Origin: Prosthecobacter sp.
GTDB lineage: Bacteria; Verrucomicrobiota; Verrucomicrobiia; Verrucomicrobiales; Verrucomicrobiaceae
Direction of reading: 5' to 3'
Assembly: GCF_029946185.1 (NCBI RefSeq)
Contig: NZ_JAQSEA010000101.1
Location: forward strand, 1-52,932
Length of the DNA: 52,932 nucleotides
Part shown: piece by piece, positions 35,224 through 45,000 of the stretch
How the letters are laid out: every line of letters begins with the position of its first letter
How positions within the stretch are numbered: the first letter of the stretch is position 1
The notes under the pieces: generated by a model
Seen by the model: the letters and a program-made list of their open reading frames with translations, nothing else
The model's database searches: none
Told to the model about the DNA's origin: nothing
Program-made: the position numbers and the translations under genes

Positions 35224-36494
35224 CACGCGAAACATCCTGTGCTGCTGCCAAAGGAATCTGTTTCGACGCCCATCTTCTGCGCGATGTCGACGAAGAGATT
35301 GCACAACGGCACTTTGTTGATGCCTTCACGCGGCACTTCGCGGAATTCGCCGTGCTTGTAGCCACCGCCCGCGAGGATGACGGGAAGATCGGAGTTTTTG
35401 TGCGAATTGCCATCGCCCATGCCGCTGCCAAAGATGGCCGTGGTGGAGTCCAGCAGGGTGCGCTCGCCATCGTTGATCTTCGAGAGGCGGGTGATGAATT
35501 TGCCGAAGTGCTCGATCTGATACTTCTCCAGGGTGATGAGGTCGGCGACGGCCTCCGGGGCGTTGCCGTGGTGAGAGAGGCCGTGCCAGTCTTTTTTGAT
35601 CCCAAGATGCTGCGGCATGAAGTCGCCGCCGATTTCCAGCGTGGCGATGCGTGTGCTGTCCGTTTGCAGGGCGAGGGCGATCAGCTCATAGAGAATCGGC
35701 AGATCTTCGACGGCATTGTGATTCGCGGGCTTGTCAAAAGGTGCGTTGGGCTTGGGCTGGGCGACCCAGCGCTGGCGGAGTTCCAGACGCTTTTCCACAT
35801 CGCGCACGGAGGTGAGGTATTCATCGAGCTTGTCCTTGTCCTCCTTATTGACTCGCTTGGAGAGGCGGCTGGCCTCGTCCATCACGGAGTCTAGAATGGA
35901 GGCCTGCACCTGGTTTTCCTGCACGCGGCGGGTCTGGCGCTCCTTGGAATCGCTGACAAAAAGCTTCTCGAACAACTGCGATGGATTGGTGACGGGAGGC
36001 ACACGCACGCCCGACTTCGTCCAGGCGATCTGGCAGCCGCCATGAATGCCGCCTTCAGAGCCGACGGTGAGCGAAGGAAACCGCGTCTGGAAGCCGATCT
36101 CGTCTGCGAGATACTGGTCGATGGTCACATTGCCATCCGGGCGGTTTTGCGCCTCGGAGTTCAGCACGCCGGAAAGGAACGAATGCACGGCAAAGTGACC
36201 GCCCTTCACGCCGTGGTCGAGGCCGCGAAGGACCGTCATCTGGCTGCGATTATCCCACAGCGGCTCCAGCAGCGTGGTTTTCTCATAGTCGCGACCCTGG
36301 GTGGTCGGAAAGAGCTGCTTGGTCTGAAAGCCGAGCAGATTGCCCACGGCCACGAAGCGACGCGCTCCGTCACCTGCGCCTTTGGCGGCTTGGACGGCGG
36401 AATTGCCACCCACGGTGCCGGCCATGAGGGAAGGGAGTCCGGGCAGGGCCAAGGAGGTGCCCAGAGATTGGAGGATAAAACGGCGTCTGTTCAT
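35223..36494 (-). CDS. DUF1552 family secreted protein with Tat leader
   Basis: A 423-residue DUF1552 protein with a twin-arginine leader (NRRRFILQSLGTSLALPG). Shared family blocks: ARRFVAVGNLLGFQ, the GGHFAVHSFLSG and FPSLTVGSEGGIHGG segments, SSILDSVMDEA-type hinge and GNSHKNSDLPVILAGGGYKHG near the C-terminus. It is the upstream partner of the DUF1592 gene, sharing one base (TGATG). In the other copy of this pair (25-29 kb) the order is reversed, so the two loci probably did not arise by a simple block duplication. Function unassigned; the pair occurs together across PVC bacteria. Confidence 0.9.
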   Translation of the reverse strand: MNRRRFILQSLGTSLALPGLPSLMAGTVGGNSAVQAAKGAGDGARRFVAVGNLLGFQTKQLFPTTQGRDYEKTTLLEPLWDNRSQMTVLRGLDHGVKGGHFAVHSFLSGVLNSEAQNRPDGNVTIDQYLADEIGFQTRFPSLTVGSEGGIHGGCQIAWTKSGVRVPPVTNPSQLFEKLFVSDSKERQTRRVQENQVQASILDSVMDEASRLSKRVNKEDKDKLDEYLTSVRDVEKRLELRQRWVAQPKPNAPFDKPANHNAVEDLPILYELIALALQTDSTRIATLEIGGDFMPQHLGIKKDWHGLSHHGNAPEAVADLITLEKYQIEHFGKFITRLSKINDGERTLLDSTTAIFGSGMGDGNSHKNSDLPVILAGGGYKHGEFREVPREGINKVPLCNLFVDIAQKMGVETDSFGSSTGCFA

Positions 36495-36556
36495 GATTTG
36501 GGGGTCTGACTACTACGTAGCCAGAGCGCCCCGTGTTGCAGCATGAAACGCGCCCT

Positions 36557-37879
36557 TTACTCGGATTTCAGGCCTGCGGTATTGACGGCGATCACGCGGT
36601 ATTGGTGCTTTTTGCCAGCCTCGGACTGTTTGTCGGTGAAACGCATCTCCAACAGCGGGTTCGAGGGAGTGTCGCTGTATTGCAGGCCCTGAAAGATCGG
36701 ACGGCCAAAGGGATTCTTCGGCTGCTCCGGCACGGTGCCGATCTGTTTGCCATCACGCTCGATGATGAAATTTGCCAGGCCGCTTTCCAAATCGGCTTCG
36801 GCTTTCCAGGTGAGTTCATTGCCATTCACCACCAGCTTTGTCGGTGCGGGGGGCGGCGTGGTGTCGGGAATGGAGGTGTCTTTGACGTAGATGGCCCAGG
36901 CTTTGGCGACGGCCTCGTTTGGCAGCCAGACGGCCTTGTCTTTCTCTCCGGTGAACTTGGCCGCAGGGACGGCTTCAGCGCCCAGCAGCGGGGCCAGCCA
37001 GGCGTTCTTCGTCGGCATCGGTTTCAACGATCCGCCGCTCTTTTCCGACAGGCGGGCGGTTAGGCATGCGTCCAGCCAGGGGATGGTGAAGTAGCGCTGA
37101 TTGCCGCATTCATGCGCGGTCAGAGGATCAACCGATACGCCGATGAGGCCGCCTTTGGCACGTACGGCGGTGAAGAACGTTTCATTCGAAGCCCAGGCTC
37201 CGGCAAAGCGGCCATCTTTGACCGTCACACCTTCCTTGGTGCCCAGATTGCACATGATCGGCACGGAGGAGACGGCCTCGGGCAGAGTGTAAGCCTTGAT
37301 GGTGGGCCGAGCCGGATTGGCCTCCAGCATCGGCACGCCTGAGCGCAGGCATGCTGCAGCGACACGTTCCGGGTGCAGAAGCGTCATGCCGCCCGCCCAA
37401 TGACCGCCGCCACTGTGGCCCCATAGCGCCCAGGGGACTTTGGCGAGTTCGGGGTGGCCGGACTTCGCGCCGAGATCCACGAGTGCCTTTTGAAAGGCGG
37501 CATCCGAGCCATTGCGTGGGTCGCACCACATCTGGCACTCGGCTTTTTCCGGCTGCTCATAGGAGGGGGCCAGCAGGGCGCAGTCGTGCTTTTTTGCGAG
37601 CGCCTGCCAGTGCAGGTCATAGGCACCGGTGAGGCCGGACTTGCAGGAGCCTTCACCGCAGCCGTGCTGATGCACGATCACGCCGCGCAGGGACTTCACT
37701 CCTGGAGGCACCCATACCGTGTAGTTCACCGGATAGATCAGCTCTCCCGGCTTGGTCGAAGCCTCGTAGCGTACGCGATAATACGGCGCGTCAGGCGGTG
37801 GAAAGACATCATAGGGCGGCTGCTGCGCACACAACGAAGCAGTCAGGGCGAAAAAAGAGAGGAGGGCAAAGGAACGCAT
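36557..37879 (-). CDS. Secreted alpha/beta hydrolase with C-terminal fibronectin III-like domain
   Basis: A 440-residue protein: signal peptide ([19 protein letters not shown]), an alpha/beta-hydrolase core of about 300 residues and a C-terminal fibronectin type III-like module (about residues 345-440, [22 protein letters not shown], ending [14 protein letters not shown]). The nucleophile Ser156 sits in [12 protein letters not shown] and an acid/His pair in [11 protein letters not shown]. Four cysteines (GCGEGSC; ECQMWC) suggest disulfides. The core resembles PHB-depolymerase/feruloyl-esterase-like secreted hydrolases. ATG 37879 is used; the TTG four codons earlier is unlikely. It lies 62 nt upstream of the DUF1552 gene on the same strand and diverges from DUF1080. 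Confidence 0.83.
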   Translation of the reverse strand: MRSFALLSFFALTASLCAQQPPYDVFPPPDAPYYRVRYEASTKPGELIYPVNYTVWVPPGVKSLRGVIVHQHGCGEGSCKSGLTGAYDLHWQALAKKHDCALLAPSYEQPEKAECQMWCDPRNGSDAAFQKALVDLGAKSGHPELAKVPWALWGHSGGGHWAGGMTLLHPERVAAACLRSGVPMLEANPARPTIKAYTLPEAVSSVPIMCNLGTKEGVTVKDGRFAGAWASNETFFTAVRAKGGLIGVSVDPLTAHECGNQRYFTIPWLDACLTARLSEKSGGSLKPMPTKNAWLAPLLGAEAVPAAKFTGEKDKAVWLPNEAVAKAWAIYVKDTSIPDTTPPPAPTKLVVNGNELTWKAEADLESGLANFIIERDGKQIGTVPEQPKNPFGRPIFQGLQYSDTPSNPLLEMRFTDKQSEAGKKHQYRVIAVNTAGLKSE

Positions 37880-37989
37880 GGAGACAAACAAACAGGGAAT
37901 GAAGTGAGAAAGTTACAAGCGCGATGAGAAAGCACGACGCAGCGGTCGTTTTCCCTGTCCCGCCCGAACGTTTTCCCCAACCACGCTCT

Positions 37990-38781
37990 ATGAGACTTCC
38001 TGTTCTGCCCGCCCTTTTCATTTTCGCCGCCGCCGCTGCTTCCGCTGAAGACGGCTTCACTTCCTTGTTCAATGGCAAGGATCTTACAGGCTGGGAGGGC
38101 GATCCGAAGCTGTGGAAAGTGGAAAACGGCGAGGTCATCGGCACATGCACCGGACCAGACGCCATGGCCAACAACTCCTTCCTCATCTGGCGTGGCGGCG
38201 AGGTGAAGGATTTTGAATTGCATGCCACTGTGCGCGTGGTGGGCGATAACAATTCCGGCATTCAATACCGCAGCCGTGAACTGCCGGAAATCGCGCCCTG
38301 GGTCATCACGGGATATCAGCTCGACATTCATCCCGCCACCGAACATACGGGCATGACTTATGAAGAGAGAGGGCGGGGCATCTTCGGCCTTAATGGCGCC
38401 AACGTCATGCTCGATCCAACAGGCGCATTGTGGAAATTGTCAACGCACGAGGCGGTGAAGGTCGATGTCTCACAGTGGAATGAGTACACCGTCATCGCAC
38501 AGGGGAATCACTTGGTGCACAAGATCAATGGCAAGATCACCTCTGAACTGACTGACTGCGATGAAAGCAAGCGCGCCTTGGCGGGTTTGCTTGCCATTCA
38601 GCTTCATCGCGGCAATGCGAACAGCGTTCACATCAAAGACCTCCGCCTCAAAGTGCTTCCTGTCGCGGAGCCTCAGTCCTTTGACGCGGCGAAACTTCCC
38701 GCTGGTGCCGTGAAGATCGAGAAGCCTCGGACGAAGAGCCCGCAGGGCACCGGTCCTGTTGTGCCGCCGACGAAAAAGTAA
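37990..38781 (+). CDS. DUF1080 (3-keto-disaccharide hydrolase family) secreted protein
   Basis: A 263-residue protein with a signal peptide (MRLPVLPALFIFAAAAASA) and a DUF1080 domain, a concanavalin-like jelly roll. Hallmarks: SLFNGKDLTGWEG, WKVENGEVIGT, a NNSGIQYRSRE segment and ADEHTG-like HPATEHTGMTYEERGRGIF. Characterised DUF1080 proteins hydrolyse 3-keto-glycosides produced by Gfo/Idh/MocA dehydrogenases, and the window carries two such dehydrogenases plus ThuA. ATG 37990 is the start in front of the signal; the upstream frame gives unconserved residues. It is followed 15 nt later by a sulfatase gene and is probably the first gene of a DUF1080-sulfatase-sulfatase operon. Confidence 0.87.
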   Translation: MRLPVLPALFIFAAAAASAEDGFTSLFNGKDLTGWEGDPKLWKVENGEVIGTCTGPDAMANNSFLIWRGGEVKDFELHATVRVVGDNNSGIQYRSRELPEIAPWVITGYQLDIHPATEHTGMTYEERGRGIFGLNGANVMLDPTGALWKLSTHEAVKVDVSQWNEYTVIAQGNHLVHKINGKITSELTDCDESKRALAGLLAIQLHRGNANSVHIKDLRLKVLPVAEPQSFDAAKLPAGAVKIEKPRTKSPQGTGPVVPPTKK

Positions 38782-38796
38782 GCCTCTTCCACCTGC

Positions 38797-40296
38797 ATGA
38801 AACGTCTTCTCCCGCTCATCCTCTTTTCGTCATTCTTCATTCATCATCCGTCTTCCTCGGCAGAGTCAGCTCCGAACATCATTCTGATGATGGGCGATGA
38901 TCATGGCTGGGAGGAGACCGGCTATAATGGACATCCGCATGTGAAGACGCCGGTGCTCGATGACATGGCCGCGACGTGTTTTCGATTTGAGAATTTCTAC
39001 GCTGCACATCCGAGTTGCTCGCCCACACGCGCCAGTTTCATGACGGGTCGGCACCCGAACCGCATGGGGACTTTCACGCCTGGTTTTTCGATCCGCCCTG
39101 AGGAGATCACCCTTCCGCAGATTCTTGGCAAAGCGGGCTTCCACTGCGGACATTTCGGCAAGTGGCATCTCGGGCCGGTCAAAGCCTCGTCCCCGACGAG
39201 TCCGGGAGCGATGGGGTTTCATGAGTGGGTGTCGCATGACAATTTTTTCGAGTTGAATCCATCCCTCTCGCGCAATGGTGGCCCGCCGGAGGTCATCCAA
39301 GGAGAAAGCTCCGCCGTCGTCATCGACGAGGCGATCAAGTTCATTGATCGCGCGAGCAAGGATGGCCAGCCCTTCTTCACCGTCGTGTGGTTCGGCTCAC
39401 CGCATGAGCCTTACAGCGGCCTGCCGGAGGATCTCGCGCTTTACGATGATCTGCCAGCCAAGTACAAGGACAAGAAGGTCAAGCTGACCTCGAATGAAAC
39501 CGGCGGTCCGACCACACGCCCGCAGGGTGAAGTGCTGCGCGAGCGCTACGCCGAAATCACCGCGATGGATCGTTCCATCGGCACCCTGAGAAAGCACCTC
39601 GCTGCCAAAGGTCTGCGCGAAAACACACTGCTGTTTTACTGCGGCGACAACGGCACCTCTGCCGATGGTTCGCTCGTCCTGCCGCATCGCGGCGTGAAGG
39701 CCCAGGTCTATGAGGGCGGTGTACTTGTTCCCGGCCTCATTGAATGGCCCGCGCGCATCCCACTGCCGCGCAGCACGAAGGCTCGTGCCACCACCAGCGA
39801 CCTGCTGCCCACGCTCTGCGCGCTCACCGGTCAGCCACTGCCAGATCGTCCAATCGATGGCATGGACTTCCTGCCAATGCTGGATGGAAAAATGAGCGAG
39901 CGCCCCAAGCCGCTCTGGGTGTGGCAGTTTGACGCCGCGCATCTCGACAAGGGCAATCCTTATATTGATCCCAAGTTGCAGGAAGGCACCTGCCCGCTGG
40001 TGAAGAAGTCCGGCGGCAAAGCCACGCGCGACTTCAATAACTTCCGCCACAGCACCATCACCGATGCCGACTACCTCGGCTCGCGTGCCATCATAGATGG
40101 ACGCTACAAGCTGGTGATCCATGAGCCGAAGAAAGGCCCCGCGAAACACGAGCTTTTTGATCTCATCGCTGATCCCGCTGAAAAAAGCGATCTGCTCGGG
40201 CAGGAGCCTGCCATTGCGAAGAAGTTGGAGGCCGAACTGCACGATTGGCAGCAGTCCGTGCTGCACAGCCTCACGGAGGCGGACTATCAGAAGTAA
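38797..40296 (+). CDS. Secreted type I sulfatase
   Basis: A 499-residue sulfatase. Signal peptide about residues 1-22; metal-binding Asp34-Asp35 in MMGDDHGWEE; formylglycine signature C-S-P-T-R at residues 74-78, followed by ASFMTGRHPNRMG; further metal ligands in YCGDNGTSADGS and a GKWHLGP motif. Cys74 must be converted to formylglycine by a maturase, not encoded in this window. It should hydrolyse sulfate esters of extracellular carbohydrates, although the exact S1 subfamily cannot be told. It begins 15 nt after DUF1080 and ends 19 nt before a second sulfatase. Confidence 0.94.
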   Translation: MKRLLPLILFSSFFIHHPSSSAESAPNIILMMGDDHGWEETGYNGHPHVKTPVLDDMAATCFRFENFYAAHPSCSPTRASFMTGRHPNRMGTFTPGFSIRPEEITLPQILGKAGFHCGHFGKWHLGPVKASSPTSPGAMGFHEWVSHDNFFELNPSLSRNGGPPEVIQGESSAVVIDEAIKFIDRASKDGQPFFTVVWFGSPHEPYSGLPEDLALYDDLPAKYKDKKVKLTSNETGGPTTRPQGEVLRERYAEITAMDRSIGTLRKHLAAKGLRENTLLFYCGDNGTSADGSLVLPHRGVKAQVYEGGVLVPGLIEWPARIPLPRSTKARATTSDLLPTLCALTGQPLPDRPIDGMDFLPMLDGKMSERPKPLWVWQFDAAHLDKGNPYIDPKLQEGTCPLVKKSGGKATRDFNNFRHSTITDADYLGSRAIIDGRYKLVIHEPKKGPAKHELFDLIADPAEKSDLLGQEPAIAKKLEAELHDWQQSVLHSLTEADYQK

Positions 40297-40315
40297 ACCT
40301 CCCCGACCGACCACC

Positions 40316-41908
40316 ATGAAATTCATCATTTCTCTCTGCTTCATTGTTTCAACTTCGGCGCTTTGCCGTGCTGCATCTCCGGAACACCCGAACATCATCG
40401 TCATCTATGCCGATGATCTTGGCTACGGCGATGTGCAGTGCTACAATCAGGAGCGCGGCAAGATTCCCACGCCCCACATCGACAAGCTCGCGTCGCAGGG
40501 GATGCGCTTCACAGACGGGCACTCGTCATCCGGTGTCTGTACGCCCTCGCGCTATACGATTCTCACCGGGCGCTATCCCTGGCGCACGCGTTTGCAAAGC
40601 GGCATCGTTGGTGTGTTTGGGGCACCTTTGATCGCACCTGAACGCATGACCATCGGCACGCTGGCGAAACAAAATGGCTACCACACCGCCATCGTTGGCA
40701 AATGGCATCTTGGCTGGGACTGGCCCATTGCAGCGGAGAAGAAGATTTTTTTCCAGGGCGCAGGCAAAAAGGGCAGCAACGATGAAGCACCGGTTCCCAC
40801 TGGCGAACACATCGCCGCATGGCGAGATGTTTTCACCAAGCCCATCGCCGGGGGACCGACCACACGCGGATTCGACAGCTACTTCGGCACCGACGTCCCG
40901 AACTGGCCGCCGTATTGTTTCATCGAGAACGACCGCACCGTTGGCGTGCCCAGCGCGTTCCTGCCGTCTGGAGATTTCGGAGACCACCGCGCCAGCATGC
41001 AAGGCCCTGCCCTGCAAGACTGGAAGCTCGAAGGCATCCTGCCCGCGCTTCGGGATCACGCAGTCTCCTTCATCGTGCACGCAGCAAAGACATCCGAACC
41101 GTTCATGCTTTACCTGCCGCTCACCACGCCTCACACACCGCTGGCGGTGAATGAACCGTGGAAGGACAAAAGCGGGCTCAATCGCTTTGCCGATCTGGTG
41201 ATGGAAACGGATGCCGTCATCGGCCGCGTGCTTGACGCACTCGACAAGAGCGGCGCGGCGCCCAACACGCTCGTCGTATTCACCAGCGACAACGGCTGTG
41301 CGCCCTACATTGGTGTGGAAGATCTCGAAAAGATGGGCCATTACCCCAGTGGTCCGCTGCGCGGCTACAAAGCGGATGCGTGGGAGGGCGGTCATCGTGT
41401 GCCCTTAATCGTACGCTGGCCCGGCCATGTGAAACCAAGCAGCACCTGCGACCAGCTCGTTCATCAGGCCGATCTCATTCGCACTTTTGCCGATATTCTC
41501 GGAACAAAACTACCCGATACGGCAGGTGAAGACAGCTTCAGTCTGCTGCCACTCTTGAACGGCGAAGACAAGGCGATCCGCAAAAACGCCGTCAGCGTTT
41601 CAATCAATGGTATTCCCGCCATTCGCTCAGGGACCTGGAAATACATCGCCGCGCCGGGGTCCGGCGGCTGGGGCAAGGGCGGCGATCAAAGCCAGCAGGT
41701 TCAGCTTTACGACCTCGCCACCGACATCAGCGAAACCAAGAACCTCGCCGCCGCGCAACCGGAGCGCGTCGCTCAGATGCAAGCGCTGCTCGAACAACTC
41801 ATCACCGAGGGCCGCAGCACGCCAGGTGCACCGCAGAAGAACGATGTCGCGGCGAAGCGTTTCCCGGCCAAACTTGCCACTCCAAAAAAGGCGAAGGCCA
41901 GCAAATAG
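40316..41908 (+). CDS. Secreted type I sulfatase (arylsulfatase-like)
   Basis: A 530-residue sulfatase with a signal peptide (MKFIISLCFIVSTSALCRA). Metal ligands Asp33-Asp34 lie in IYADDLGYGDV; the formylglycine signature is C-T-P-S-R at residues 75-79, continuing YTILTGRYPWR. The GKWHLGWD and FTSDNGCAPY blocks complete the active site. The C-terminal 50 residues are basic (KKAKASK). ATG 40316 is preferred because it opens the signal peptide; the frame is open into the previous gene. It is 19 nt downstream of the other sulfatase, which is a different subfamily by its signature, so the pair may remove two sulfate positions on one glycan. Confidence 0.94.
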   Translation: MKFIISLCFIVSTSALCRAASPEHPNIIVIYADDLGYGDVQCYNQERGKIPTPHIDKLASQGMRFTDGHSSSGVCTPSRYTILTGRYPWRTRLQSGIVGVFGAPLIAPERMTIGTLAKQNGYHTAIVGKWHLGWDWPIAAEKKIFFQGAGKKGSNDEAPVPTGEHIAAWRDVFTKPIAGGPTTRGFDSYFGTDVPNWPPYCFIENDRTVGVPSAFLPSGDFGDHRASMQGPALQDWKLEGILPALRDHAVSFIVHAAKTSEPFMLYLPLTTPHTPLAVNEPWKDKSGLNRFADLVMETDAVIGRVLDALDKSGAAPNTLVVFTSDNGCAPYIGVEDLEKMGHYPSGPLRGYKADAWEGGHRVPLIVRWPGHVKPSSTCDQLVHQADLIRTFADILGTKLPDTAGEDSFSLLPLLNGEDKAIRKNAVSVSINGIPAIRSGTWKYIAAPGSGGWGKGGDQSQQVQLYDLATDISETKNLAAAQPERVAQMQALLEQLITEGRSTPGAPQKNDVAAKRFPAKLATPKKAKASK

Positions 41909-42026
41909 CACCCGAATTTGTCGCCATTGAACGACTTCTGTCCCACCGCATCATCATTTTTTGTCCGGTTTTACTCCGGTCTGCGAGATACAAAAAACCG
42001 TTCAATCACGTTTGCTCCGTCCATTT

Positions 42027-45000
42027 ATGACCAACCTAGCCGCTGTACTACTCACCCTGTTCTCGCTCGCGACCTTCGCGACCGCCGCACCACTCGTCTT
42101 TGAAGGCAAGGAAGGGCCGGGCAAGGGCAAGCACATTGTCTTCCTCGCGGGAGATCATGAATACCGTTCCGAAGAGTCGCTGCCAGCGCTTGCGCGAATG
42201 CTGGCGAAGCACCAGGGCTTCAAGTGCACGGTGCTGTTCGACATCGACAAAGAGGGCGACATCGTGGCGGGTGAAGTCGCGAACATGCCGGGCATGGAGG
42301 CGCTGGATTCGGCTGACCTCGCTGTCGTTTTCCTGCGCTTTCAGCAGTTCCCGAAGGAGCAGATGAAGCACCTCGATGATTACCTTGCCCGTGGTGGTCC
42401 GGTGATCGGGCTGCGCACGGCGACGCATGGTTTCAAGACGACGAAGGATGATCCCTTCGCGAAGTACTCGTATGACAGCAAGGTCGCGGGCTACGAGCTG
42501 GGCTTCGGCCATCAGGTGCTCGGGCAGACCTGGGTGGGCCACTACGGCACCAATCACAAGCAGAGCACGCGCATTGCCATTGTGCCGAACAAGGCGGCGC
42601 ATCCAATCCTCCGGGGTGTGAAGGACGTCTGGGTGCAGGCGGGCGGCTACGTGGGCAAGCCGATCGATGGCGAGATTTTGACAATGGCGCAGCCGCTCAA
42701 TGGCATGACGCAAGATTCTCCCGCGGATGCCACGAAGCCGCCGATGCCGAGCGAGTGGACGCGTACTTACAAGGGAGCGAATGGCAAAGCGGGGCGTGTT
42801 TTCACGACGCTGTACGGCACTTCGGAAGACATCACGAACGAAGGGTATCGTCGCATGATCGTGAACGGCATCTTCTGGGCACTGGGCATGGAAGACGCGA
42901 TCAAGCCGGATCTGAACATCGCCTTCGTGGGCCCATTCAAGCCGAACACTTTTGGCGGCGGCGCGTATGCGCGTGGCATCAAACCGGAGATGTATGCGGG
43001 CTGGGACAGCCCGATTCCGGCGAATGCTAACACGAAGAAGCCTGAAGCGAAGGCGGTCAAAAAAGCCGAGTCCTCAAAGCCTGCTGAGACTGCCAAAGTT
43101 TCGGTCGTGACGGGGAAGCCGGCGCGCTATGTGCGGATCGAGATTCCTGGAGATAAGCGCTGCCTGCAAATCGCGGAGATTGAGGTGATGAGCGGCGGCA
43201 AGAATGTGGTGAAGGGCGGCAAGGCTTCGCAATCGACAACGGCCATCGGTGGCGTGGCGGAGCGGGCCTTGGATGGCAATAAAAGCCCGGACTGGAGCAA
43301 GGGTGGCCAGACGCATACGAAAGAGAACCAGCCGAATCCGTGGTGGGAGGTCGATCTGGGCGCCAGCCATGCCATCGACACGATCGGACTGTGGAGCCGC
43401 CAGGGCTTTTCGGACCGTTTGGGCAACTTCACGCTCCAGTTGTTTGATGAAGCGCGTAAGCCGGTTTTTGAGATCAAAAACGTCGCCGGACCGGAGTCGA
43501 TGGTGATCGATGTGAAGAGTGGCGGCAAGACGAGCTACCTGACCTATGAAGGCAAGCCGGGCAAAGCGGTGGCGAAGTCCAGCGGTGGTGGTGCAGCGCC
43601 TGTCAAGGAGCCTGAACTGGTGGACGTGCCTGCGGACTACAAGGACCCGGCTTCATTCGCTTTTAGCAAAGGTGATGTCGTGGCGATCCTCGGCAATGCC
43701 CTGCCTGACCGCATGCAGCATGATGGCTGGATGGAAACGCTGCTGCAAAGCCAGCTTCCAGAACTTCAGGTGCGCTTCCGCAACATGAGCACCAGCGGCG
43801 ATCGTCCGAACAGCTACCCGCGTAGTCCCGGTGCTACGCATATGACGGACTACCTGCGCCATGTGAAGGCGGATGTGGTGTTCGGTTTCTTTGGCTACAA
43901 TGAATCCTACGACAACAAGCTGGAGGAGTTTCAAAAACAGCTCGTCGAGTTCGTAAAGAAGACGCGCGGCAGCAAGGCGAATGGCAAATCCTTCCCGCGC
44001 ATCGTGCTCTTCAGCCCCATCGCGCATGAGGACACGCACAATGTGAACGTGCCGGATGGCAAGGCACACAATGCGCAGCTCGAAGCTTACACGAAAGCCA
44101 CCGAGGCTGCGGCCAAGGAAGCGGGCGTGGCGTTTGTGGATCTATACCATCCATCGCTGGAGTTGTTCAAAGCCGCGAATGAACCACTGACGATCAATGG
44201 CGTGCATCTTGGCATCGAAGGTGATCGCCAACTCGCGGAAGTGATCGCGAAGGCCCTGCTCGGCAAGGCGGTGAGCACCTCACCCTCCATGGAACCGCTG
44301 CGGGAGGCCGTGGTGGACAAGTCCCTGCACTGGTACAACCGGTACCACGCCTCCGATGGCAACGACGTGTGGGGCAGCCGCTCCACGCTGAGCTTTACCA
44401 ACGGCCAGACCAATGCCGTCGTGCTGCAGCATGAGCTTTCGATGCTCGATGTGATGACGGCAAATCGGGATGAGCGCGTGTGGGCACGTATCAGCGGTGG
44501 CGACAAGAAGATCGACGACAGCAATGTGCCGCAACCCGTGCCGGTCATCTCCAACGTGGGCGGCGGCAGCAAGAGCAGCAACGCGCAGAAGGAAGGCATA
44601 CTGAAATACATCAGCGGCGAAGAGGCGATCAAGCACATGGCGGTGATGAAGGGTTTTGAAGTTCATCTGTTCGCCGATGAAGAGCGGTTCCCGCAGATCG
44701 CGAACCCAGTACAGATGCAGTTTGATTCCAAGGGCCGCCTGTGGGTCGCTGCGTGGCCGACCTATCCGAAGTGGGAGCCGCTGAAGGAGATGAAAGACGC
44801 GCTCGTCATCCTGCATGACGACAACAACGACGGCAAAGCAGATCGCACCACGGAGTTTGCCCGTGTGCAAAATCCCCTCGGCTTCGAGTTCTGGAATGGC
44901 GGCGTGCTCGTCACGCGTCAGTCAGAGATTCTTTTCCTCAAGGACACCGATGGCGACGACAAGGCGGACGTGGAGACGATCATGCTCACGGGCCTCGACA

